A stretch of 64,000 nt of DNA, from contig CALNVZ010003430.1 in assembly GCA_940671915.1 (NCBI GenBank), forward strand, positions 19,374,221 through 19,438,220. The letters are read 5' to 3'. The position numbers and the translations under genes were made by a program. Positions 49,642-61,100 of the stretch are shown one piece after another; position 1 is the stretch's first letter, and every line of letters starts with the position of its first letter. A model generated the notes under the pieces. That model saw only the letters and a program-made list of their open reading frames with translations, was not told the origin of the DNA and did no database searches. This DNA comes from Paracentrotus lividus (Eukaryota; Echinodermata; Echinoidea; Camarodonta; Echinidae).

Positions 49642-50146
49642 TACACACTCTAAAAACTGAAGTGCTGTTTTTAGCTCTTGAAGGGCTGAAATCAGCACTT
49701 TGTGCTGTTTAACTGCACTCAACGTGCTGTTTTAGCACTTTCACGTGAGCTGAACTTTCAGCAAAAATGGGCAAAAACGGCGTGACTTCGTTGGGATTTG
49801 AACATGGGTCCCCTGCATAAGAAGCGCTGACGAGCACGTTAGACCAATTCACATCCCACGGTTGCTAGCAGATCATATTGTTCCATGATGAACTTTCTTC
49901 AAATTTGCCATAATCATCTACTATGCTCTCATAATTAAAGCCAGTTAGCGAGATCTCCGTTGGTCTATTGGTAACGTCCACGTCTAGGTGAACCCGGTTC
50001 GAATCCCATACCGACCATGAACATTCTTTGTTGATAAATTAGCACTTGGGTAAATGCTAAAACAGCACTTCAGGTGCTGATTTAGCACTTCAAGTGCAGT
50101 CACTATACGAGCACCCATAAATTAGCACTTCAGTTTTTAGAGTGCA
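49642..50146. mobile_element. MITE with two divergent tRNA-like modules
   Basis: Terminal inverted repeat CACTCTAAAAACTGAAGTGCT and its inverse. Inside each end the word AGCACTT or AAGTGCT recurs many times. On the plus strand, TGGTCTATTGG (49961-49971) and GGTTCGAATCC (49996-50006) match A and B boxes. On the minus strand, TGGTCTAACGTG and TGTTCAAATCC (49794-49804) form a second pair facing the other way. Neither closes a full acceptor stem, so these are tRNA-derived promoters rather than tRNA genes. The A-to-B distance on the plus side is short. Confidence 0.65.
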
Positions 50147-53100
50147 TTTATATCATTTGGCACGGAATGAAAAAGACAAGGCAATGGGGACACTCCTGTT
50201 CCTATAACCCCAATCATTCAATCAGTCCCAGGTAATAATGTCTCTGTTATTTTCTGCTTCTCGCTGCAGAATCGAAAGATCAGACTGTCAATTGAGAGAT
50301 CCGTGGGCTTAAGAATGATCTGTTTCATGTTCATGAAGCGATGAAAGTTCTCACATGAGCCATCGACTTAACCATTTTGCTTCCATTGAACCATCCGTGC
50401 ACGCACCCGAAAGAACAGTATTTTTTCGACATTTGATGGGTTAACCCTGAAAAAGCTAATTGATATTACTTGGTGCTAAATTAGTTAGTTGTCGGATGAA
50501 TAGAAATCGAGTCCTTTATGGCCCCTCCCGTGGCTCAACGGATAATTCCTACGATTTCATATTTATTTTTATTTTTTCGCTAAGATTGTTAAGTTTTATT
50601 TTGCCTCCTTCGGCTTGAAGTCTCATCGCTCACTTTCCCCCACCTTGAAGGTCATGGTCAGAAGTTTTCAAAATCACAGACGAAAACTTTGATTTGTGTT
50701 TTATGTATTAAACACCTGATCATTTCAAAGAACTCTTCTGTCAACCAAGGAATTAAAATTCTACTTCTCCGTCGGGTTTTCTTTGTAGTCAAGTGAAGAA
50801 TTTCATTCTAAAAGGGGCTAAATGCGATTTCGATGAAAATTGAGTTATTGATATCAGACAATCATGAAGGTAATTACTTGTCTGTGATTAAGTATTAATC
50901 TTAATTTCAAGAGAAACCATAATAAAAGTTATATTTTAATATCACTTTTCTATAGACGCCTTTTTAATCTGAAAAACAAGCGCCATTTTATCTAAAGTTA
51001 CAAAAGTGGATTTAAACCCTTTTGGAATAAATGTTCAAATACTCACGACAGAAGGCCCCACGTCGTAAATGTTTCTGTCTCTGACAAGTGCATTGGTGTT
51101 AGAGCCTCGTAAATTCAGAACCTGAACTCATTTGAACCTCAAGATATCTAAATATCTTTGTTATTTTCAAGTGTTTGGATATAAATAAACAGAACTCGAT
51201 AAACACACCCGGTAACGCGTTTTGACTATTTATGAATCATATAAGTTGCAGGGGGTAGGTTTCTGATAATAAAAATGTATATTTTGATTTGTAAAAGGAA
51301 AATAATTGCCATCTACATTATTTTTCATAGTTCACATCTCAAAAAGCGCTCTCGTTTCATTTCTTCAATTGAGTTTCCGATTTCCGGCGAAGTATTCCCC
51401 TCTCACGCAAATCTTTCCCGCAAGGGCCACATCGTTGGTTGGTAGCAGACATCTATTTGTCTTTCTGATTCTTTGGAGGGGATAAACATTTCTTTAAGAC
51501 GAATCCATCGATTTTCTTGATTGAGAGGCTGGGAGCATAAACTGAAGAAGATGGGCCTCTAACGTTCTACTTCGGTTCTCGGTCAAGCGCGAAGGCGATC
51601 GCGATGAAACCAAGTCATGCAAGGGAAACCAACTCGGAAATGAGAACAGAGAGAGAGCTCGAGGAGCCCTGACTGGTTTTGAGAGGGGTTCTTAAGTTAT
51701 TTTGAGATGGTGAAGATGCGTTGGAAGAGGTCTTCGAGGAAATCATCAACACGTGTTCTTGTGTTGGACGGATGGGGATAGGTGTGAATGATAAAGGTTA
51801 GAGCGGTACACGTTTGACGAGGTGTGGAAAGATAACCAAAAGTAAATCGGTTTAAATTTCAAAAAGAGGATGTTTCTCATTTGTGGAGCGTTTTAGTCCT
51901 TGGTTTCAGTTGTCATGGTTGTCACTTGGTTTTTGAAAGTCAATATTCACATTAAAAATTCAACGAAATGTATTCAACAAAAACATGTACTGAACATGAA
52001 AGCGAATACAAGTAACGGGTAGGTGTTAATATCTGAATAATCATGCATATCTTTGTTGTAATGTATTTTATATGACATTCCGCACGATTTGTAAAAATGC
52101 AAACATCTTTAATGGTCTTAGAATGTCCTTCTTCACAATATGAGATGTCACATATTATAATACATTTTCATGTTTTAAAAATTTAATATATTTCATGATG
52201 TTATATCATTCCTGTCAGATAAAAATATTTTAAATAAAAGAAAATAATCTTAGGCATCCTCATCTACAACATATTCCTAAAGAAAAATTTTCATGATGTA
52301 CCAAACTCTGTCAAACAAATATTCTCGTGCTCATATTACCATTCAGAAATAATAATAAGAAGAAGGAATAATGAACCAGGCTTCGATGTTTTGTCCAATC
52401 TGTGAAGCAAAATAATCAAATATAGATCACCTCAAAAAGAAATTAGGCGTACAAGAAGTTGTATGCACGGTGCTCCACGTTTAACAGCTATGGGTCAACC
52501 GTTACAAGACAAATAAAGCTGTGCGTGGGACCAAATGATATAGGAGGCCCCTTGTATTTCGTTCGAGAGCAATTTGTCCAATACTTTCTAGGTACTGTAC
52601 TGTCAATACGGTGCTTTTTCATAAATTCCGGCTTTTGATTCTCTTCAAGATAATGGGAGGGGATGATTTATTCATTTGTTTATTTCAAATTATATACTTT
52701 ATCATTGATATAAGACATTCGTCCACCGGAAGAATAAGAATTCACAATTTTTTATTATTACATTTTAGTGATTTTAACTATGTAAGTAATTAAACTGTAT
52801 GTGCTTAGTTTATACTTTTTGTCTACTATCTAATACAGTAAATCTGTGAATCAAATTGGTACAGATTACACATGTAACATGACAAGCATGAAGTAATAGA
52901 AATAGGAATTGTGTTTAAAAAATGTGGCCATAAAATAGCACAAACCATCCATGCTTATCTTTGCGTTACATTCTATGAGAAAGGGACAAAAGTGTGCTCA
53001 TTGATTATATCGTTATTCATCCATTACAAGAAAAATCAATTTCATTATAGAAGGTGAGGCGTGTGGGAGGGAAACTTAACGAGAGAGGGGGAGAGAGAGA

Positions 53101-53336
53101 GAGAGAGATAGATAGATAGAGGTGGAGATAGAGAGAGAGATAGATAGATAGAGGTGGAGATAGAGAGTGGGAGACAAAAAAAAGAGAGACAGAAAGAAAG
53201 GGGCGAACAAATTAACAGAGAAAGGGGGAGAGAGAAAGAGAGAGAGTGACATACATAACATAAATAAAAATGTATTTAACATTATGTCGTGAGACATACA
53301 CAGACAGATAAAGAAGTAGAGATACAATTGTACAGA

Positions 53337-53388
<52 letters not shown>

Positions 53389-54399
53389 AGAGATTAAAAA
53401 TTGGAGATAGAATGGAAAAAATGAGCACAGTTCTCGTTCAAGGTCCCCGATAAATTAAATAAATCATCACCGTTTGGCTCGCCATTGTCAGTTTGTCATG
53501 TTTAGAATTCAGGTCGGCTGTCAATCAATGAAGCAAAGAAGACTGAAAATAATTCTTTGATGAAATATGAATTTAAAGCGACAATTCAACTGAAAATAAT
53601 TATGAAAATTTTATAGGGAGTAAAGGGTTGTACTTTGCTTGTAGGAAACGGTAATAAGCATAATGTGATATGGTGATTTGGGGAAGAAAACCTATACAAC
53701 ATCATTATGCTGATTCCTTTTCTAAAATTCATTTTATCCTGTTGATTTGTAGGCATAAACGTATGTGGTCTCAAATTAGTTGATCATCGGAATTGAGTTG
53801 ATTATCTGAAAATTATCTTAATTCATCAAAATGATCCGCAATTAAAATGTCGACATTGGCTTTTTTTTAATTTGATTCATTCAATTACTACTACTATTGT
53901 ACCATGTATTTTCTTTAATATTTCTTTTTTCTAATCTCAGCTAATTATTATATGCATGTCATTATCGTCTTGATCATTATTCACTAAATTACAAATTGTG
54001 CAATATTATTCATTAAACTACTTGTAATTCATATTTCCGTTTATTCCCTTTTACAGTTGCCAATTTTACTCATACGTTCACGTTTACGAATCCAATCCTT
54101 TCAATATCACACGATTCGTACTTCTGTATCCATAACTATATTGACGCTATATTAGTAGTATGACAAACTATTAATCAGATGCGTAATGAAATTTATGCAG
54201 GCACTTATTTGCTAACTTCGGGGAAGGACAGTAAAGAAATAATGAATTTATCTGAAGCTCATGCGAAACGAAACACATTTCATGTAATGATTATGATCAA
54301 CCTTGAAAACATTCAGGTTCATAAACACGTAAAAGGATTCCAATAACTACTCTGACATGTTCGATGTGTTAGCGAGATGTTTTACAGAATCATGCGATG
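50147..54399. other. Netrin intron 1, gap
   Basis: Apart from a GA-rich tract (53075-53385) I see no repeat structure and no exon here. Confidence 0.5.
53075..53385. repeat. (GA)n/(GATA)n tract
   Basis: GA and GATA units, with a nearly pure (GA)n block at 53339-53384. Confidence 0.9.
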
Positions 54400-54407
54400 C
54401 CCACATT

Positions 54408-55111
54408 CAGAGGCGGCGGAACGATTTTGAAAGTGGGGGGTCACGATGGAAAAGGGGCACTTTTTCTGAAAAGGGGGCACTTGAGACCAGAGGCTTGAAG
54501 AGAAAAGTAATCAGAAAAGCAGGGGTGCCCAGAAAATTTTAATGGCTTTGTATTTTATTAATGATAAACAAAAGGAATGCGAGCGAGGAGCGAGCCGAAA
54601 ATTTTGAGATAATTGTTCATTATAGACCCTATATAGTATCCGAGAGCGCGAAGCGCGAGCTGAAAAATTGAGTTAATTGTGCATTATATTATAACCTATT
54701 TATTATCTGCGAGCGCCAAGCGCGAGCCCGAAAAATTTGACCTCCAAATTGGAGTAAATTGTGCATCATATACCTTATTAAATATCCGTGATCGCGAAGC
54801 TCGAGCTGGAAATTACGACCTTAAAAATTGAGTTTATTGTGCATTAAAAACCCTATTAAGTGTCCGCGAGCGCGAAGCGCGAGCCGAAAATTTGGGTTTT
54901 AAAAGACATATGGAGTAACATAGGGCACTTTTTTGTATTAAAAGTGCCCCTTTTTAGTAATAAAAGTGCCCCTTTTTACTATAAAAATTGCCTTTTATTA
55001 GCTAAGAAAAGGGGCACTTTTTAGCCATGAAAAGGGGCACATTTAGGCAGGATGAAAAAGTGGGGGGTCACAGTGCCCCCCCCCCCTGCCCCCCTGGTTC
55101 CGCCGCCTCTG
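54408..55111. mobile_element. hAT-type MITE with 8-bp target duplication
   Basis: Starts CAGAGGCGGCGGAAC and ends with its exact inverse GTTCCGCCGCCTCTG; CCCACATT flanks both sides (54400-54407, 55112-55119). The 704-bp body has AAAAGGGGCACTTTT-type repeats near the ends and a central array of four to five ~80-bp units holding GAGCGCGAAGCGCGAGC. Non-autonomous. Confidence 0.9.
54590..54890. repeat. ~80-bp tandem repeat inside the hAT MITE
   Basis: Units run GCGAGCGCGAAGCGCGAGCC, then AAAATTTGA and TTGTGCATTATA, then CCCTATTAAGTATCC. Spacing is 65 to 95 bp. Confidence 0.75.
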
Positions 55112-55119
55112 CCCACATT

Positions 55120-58100
55120 GAATAAAAAAATGAACGATGTCCTTGAATTTGTTAGATGAAGCTTCTCGAATACTAATGCCGGTGTCACCTCTTTTTCTCT
55201 CTGTCTGTTCGTCTCTCACATCTCTATTTATATTCATATTTCTCCTTCTCCTTCTTTCCCACTGTCTGTATCTCTTTCAACCCCTCTCTCATTCATTGAC
55301 GTTAATTTTCCACTCTGATCTTTTCATTTTCTCCGTTTATATTTCCTTTTTTCCCACTATCCTTCTGCCTCTCCTCATTTCCATGGAAGTAATACCCTCT
55401 ATTTCAATATAAAAATATGTTGTTTTTTCTTTCTTTCTTTCTTTCTCTCTCTCTCTCTCTCTCTCTTCCTCTATCTCTCTCTCTCTCTCTCTGTTTTTAT
55501 CACTCTATTCCTCTTTGTCTCTCCTCGCATCCACCTTGTATTCACCTGAGGAGGAAGTAAGACAGTGTATAAACCCCATCTTCGCATCACTTCAACTTGA
55601 ATAGTCGTGTTGCGGTCGCCATAGCAACGCATCCTCTTTGTATCAAACTAGACGCTTACCTGTGTAGCTAAGAAGAGAGAATGACATTATGCAGGAGCTG
55701 ATACTTATCTTCATTTTTGTCTTTCCCCCCTTTTTTTAACGTCATGCCTGCTGCCGAGATGGTTGAACTTCGCATATTATTAGTCGATCGATTCCATGGT
55801 AAATTGGGTGACATACATGAGATCTTGATCAAGCTGTGAAAGTATACGTATCGTCTCTTGTTCATGAGATTAGAATTTTAAAAATCACCAAAAAGAGGAT
55901 TTTCAATGTGTTCGGTGCAGATTAAATTGTAAATGCTCATAATAGCGTCTGAAGAAGTTGTTCTTAACATTTGACGATCCAAAAGCAAGGTTGTCATTCC
56001 ACGTGAGTTTTAACAGCTGTATAAACAAAATTTTATCATCGAAATTATATATTATAATAGGCTCTTTATCTTAGTGTCACTAGCTGAAAATGAGTGTTTC
56101 TTATTTTAAAAAATTAACTATGTATGATAATACCACGTGTGTGATATAATGAAGACATTTTTTTCCAAACTTAAAAAGAAAATGTTCGTCAACTCGAAGC
56201 CAAACTAAGGGTCCACGGTCTGCGGTGACAATTGTCATCTTTTATCACGTGACTCAGGAATCACACGGAGGCCTTGGCGGGAACAAAGCGCTCAGGGTCA
56301 TCCTATCTAATCGAATTAGATCCCATTATCCGCTTTGCCAAACTGCGAAGAAATATCTCCTTCGGAACTATAATATCATCTCTCGTTTCCCTCTCTTTGC
56401 TTATGACCATGAACTTGTAGTTTTAACTCCTCACATCCTTCCGTTTCTCTGCCGATTTGATGAGTCTATCATCAGACTCATTAAAGGGAATTTCATTCAG
56501 GATCTTTACCAAAAAATACTCTTCCAGCCAATTTTGTAATCATAATTGAAAAATATGACACAAACACAAGAAGACATGAATCTCCTGAAATATTTCAGCT
56601 AATCGGTTGTTTAAATGCCGAGATATTGATTGCTGAGTATCACTATTTACAAAAGCGTACCTTGGTACACTTAAGTTAACACTAGAGTCTACAGAGGGAA
56701 AAAATTGAAATGTTCGGGGCGAACATTAAGATGTAGTCTCATACGTGCATTTTTGTGAATAGTATACATGTGACTCTCAGCAGAATTTAATTAATTCATT
56801 AATGATTTTGAATTTTTGCAATCCTGCAGCAAACAATTCTTAGGAGCATTCTTGTAAACCTTTCCCAATCGCTTTGGGACAGTTTCTTCTACACAATATA
56901 TCTTTAAACGCTGTAAATGTATAAGGTTTAAATTTGAGATGTAATGAGGGGGTGGCGGGTCAACTTGTCCCCACAGCGATCGTAGAGGATGTGTTTAATT
57001 TCCCCGGTCTTCAATATTGACGTTCGAATGTCATTGTCAATGTTGAACCGTCAATATTTGGGTGTTCCCCCTTCATACGACGAGGAGCCGCGATTGAAGT
57101 GGGCTGTCCGTTATTAGAATTTCCTGGCAATGGTAATTGGCTGGCTACGGGAACTCTTTCATTAATTAAAATCTCTCATTATTATTATCATCGAACCACC
57201 GTGAATGTTTATTTACGATTTCTCATATCCTTGCACATGAATGATTATTTGAACGGAGATAAAAGATTGTCGTGGGACAGATTAATTCCTAGGGGTAAAA
57301 ATAGCGAGACCTATATCCCTGTTGTGACGCAAAATCAGACAGGGCGAGAATCGTACAAAGGCACCTCTAAAAGTACATCAAAGGTCACCAAATCGCAAAT
57401 CATCCCTTTGTAGAATTTAGAATCATAACTGTAACCGTCGTAAAACATATTATTTGATGTATAGATATTGCTGATTTCTCAGAAAACAGAGATGTTGGCA
57501 TCGTAAAAAAGCATCTATTTTGAAGTTGAACAAGAGTTACGATTTTAGCAAACTACATTGTCACGTCCAACTATATATGGCACTGTCACAAGAGAGTAAT
57601 TTAGCAAGTGATGATAAATGTATTGCACAATATGGGCCTCGGAATTTTCCGCAAACAATCACTGACAATCTCAACCCTTATCATGGGATATTTTATTAAG
57701 TGTATATCTTAACTTCAATTCATCACATAGGCCCTATAGATTCGGATAATATTTGTCTTGTATTCAGATGCACCCCTTATGACATAATAATACTAACCCT
57801 TCATCTCGAATGTATGATTAAATTTATGATCATAACGATTATCTCTTTCGATAAGTTTAATGGAAAGGATAACGCATATTATACATGTTTTGAAAGCATG
57901 CAGGTATTAATATTGTGGGTTATATAAATGCACCATTATCAATATTTCATGGACTTTACGAATTAATAATAACAGCTCTATTCAAATACCTAGACTACTG
58001 CATCTGCCAATCAGAATCCGCCTTTTATATATTTCAGTAGAATCTTGATCTTGATTCGCTGATAATCGTTATGCGGCATATCTAGAGTAGATATAGAACA

Positions 58101-61100
58101 ATTATATCCTGTGAATGCAAGAAATGGTCCGATTAAAAGCATAAGAGAAGTAAATAAGTAAAGAAGTAGTTTTTGTTCCCTTCATCGCCGTTATAGTAGC
58201 TCTAAATTATGTGGTTAGGACAGGATCCCAGCGGGTTTACTGAGCGAGCTACAGGGGGGACCCTTGGGCAATCATGACCGGGGCCGGACGGGGGAAAGCG
58301 GACGATCATGGACTTCGTGCCAAACCTAACACCTAATTTAATTCTGAGGGTGATTTTGCGGCATATGGCGGGGTATTGGTGCTTTAAAATGTGCCTAAAC
58401 ACTATGAAAAATAAATCATACCCATTAAGTACTACCCTTGAACTTCTATGGTAGTCACAGAGACGCCATTTTTTGTACGTTATTTGTAGTAGCTAATCAT
58501 AAGCGGGGAAATCATTTAAAGGGGGAAATGAACAACATAGGATTTATAACATAAGACGTTCTCTATTTTTACTTTGAAATCAATGATTAGATGCAATTAC
58601 TAGAAACCTGTAAAAAAAAAATCAAACTGCTTAATATGCAAACATACTTATAATGGGCTCTTTCTGAAAGCACAAATCATAGTTTTGTTATTATTTTGTT
58701 TATGTATTGCTTGGGATAAAAATTACTTCTAAACTTTTGACGACTCAACTCCCTCCACAACTCAAATTTCTCAGCTCTTTGTTCTGATTATAATGTTTTC
58801 AAATATCCAAATTATCAATAATTTATATTATTCATATTTTTCCGTTTGTGGAATAAAGAGGAATTTCACTGCATGTCTCACACCCAGTATCGCGTTCACA
58901 GAACACGTCATATTTTGTGGTAGAATAGACTATATAGCAACAATAACGTGACTTATCGAAACTGCAGTGGAATTCTTTGCTACCCATAAACGTCACAAAA
59001 ATATGAAGGTACCTTGTTTTGATCAAGTTGAATTGTCGAGGGTAGCTAATCAAAATTCTTGAAGGGGGTTTACATGGTATGTCAAATCGGTTCCATAAAC
59101 ACATGGGTTGTATTCATTGCCTATGGAAACTGTGATAAAGCAGAGTGAGAGCGCATGTGGTATCGAAGGCCTATAATAAATGTAAATATAAATAAAATCT
59201 ACCTTTACCAATAGTTCGTATTCAATTATAAAATGTGAAATAGGCCTACATAATTCTAGTATAAACAGAGAAATTTTCCTTTTTTGTGAAGGGTAAAAGT
59301 CGAGTACCGTGTTTTTCTATTATATGCAACCCAAACTTTCATTTTGTTTCCATAATTCGTCATTATATAGAATTACCGTACATTATATATTGCCAACAAT
59401 TTATTGATAAAGCTTGATAGATCTTTAATCAATTTTACCACAAAGTTGCCTCTTAGATTCTTGTTATTTTTATGTATTCATTATTTTGTTCCGTCTTTCT
59501 TTCCTTCCCCACTCTTTTCTTTTTCTTTTTTTGTTTTTTGTTTTGTTTTGTTTTGTTTTGTTTTGTTTTGTTTTATTTTTAGAGTTGTTTGTTTTGAGGG
59601 TTTCTTTTTCTGCTGTTTTGGTTTATTTTCTTTCTTTCTTTTTTGTTGTTGATGTTGTTGATTTTCTTCTTTTTCTATCGTACATCTCCACTCTTCTCCA
59701 TCTTATTGGACGGGACTGTACTTACGAATCAAAAGTCCCAGGGTTGTAGTAAACTTGTCGAGAGTGGTTCGCAGTCGGGGACCAAGAAGCGAGAATTACC
59801 AGGGCTCCTAGAGACTCCAAGCTCTAGGCGATTATTTTCTCGCTGCATTATTCAGTTTTCTTCACGCTATGAATATTTCACGCTGCTCCAAGACCCGTTT
59901 CATAACCATGGAATTTCTAGCTATACTTACTTCTTAACTCTAACCACGAATTTGGAACTCAAATTTGGCGGTATACCCTTGTTAAATAAGTTCATCGGGA
60001 ACCATGTTTAAGGAGATAATATTTTCAATAAAAATGTTTGAATATTCCTGGTCAAATTATCCGCGTTGAAAAAAAGAATTGTTTTAAAGAAAAAACAACG
60101 TACCCTTTTTCCTTTTAGGCCTAATGCGTATGGCAATTAACAATAATGTAATAGAGAGAGTATACCATCAAACTGTTTGATTACATAAGCATATTCATAA
60201 TTATTTCGTTAATACTGCATAATTCTTCATTCATACATTCCAAATTATTTTGTGCAAATCGACCTGTAGACCAAAATATGTTGCTCCTGCATGTTTAAAA
60301 CGACCTTTTTTTTTCGTTACTTCGAAGATATATAAGCCTTCCCTCTGACCCCGTCTTTCGATCGAAAACACTTGTGTTTTATGCCTTGATATATACGCTT
60401 GGAAGTACAACACCATTCAGACGACATATCGCATAGACTTCGATTCGATCATAGAAGTATGATTCCATCCGTGTGATTTATTGGCGGTTGTTGCCAGGTT
60501 ACGCAAACGCCGTTTCAAAGAATTTTTCGACTGCTTCCTCTTATTGATAAAGCACCGCGACTTTCATTCACAAAGTATTGATGTTTTGTGCTGATGGTAT
60601 TGACACGAGTGAACCTTTTTATTTTCAGAAGGGAGGAATGCAAGCGAGAGAAGTCAAACACGTTGATTTTTGTACAATATTTCATCATAATATTTGCTCG
60701 CAGATGTCTTAGCGTTTCTGACCTATTAATGTGTAATACGTACATGTACACGTGTTTCCATCGTGAATGCAATAACTGATAATATTTTGATACATTTTTT
60801 AACATAAAAATTGTTTGTTATTGACTTTTTTTTTAGGTAATAAAGCTTTCTCCTGAATTCAGTAGTGTAGTTGAGAATAAATACAAATCAACCAATCAGT
60901 CAATATACATAATTTAATGTTGGTCAGTGAAACAACAGTATGTATCCAAAAGCAAAAGCATTATAATTTCAAAATAACGTTTATGTTCATGTACTTTCAC
61001 ATAGTGTTAAGAAGATCCGACACCTTAAGACATCAAATTAAAATGCATTTTAGAATTTAAGACATTCAAGTCTGCTAATTATTTTCTTAAACAAAGCATG

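Noticed and set aside
50520-50560. A-box-like GTGGCTCAACGGATAA
   Set aside because: No B box follows at tRNA spacing.
58200-58402. 66-residue GC-richer minus-strand frame
   Set aside because: No family features and no neighbours supporting a gene.
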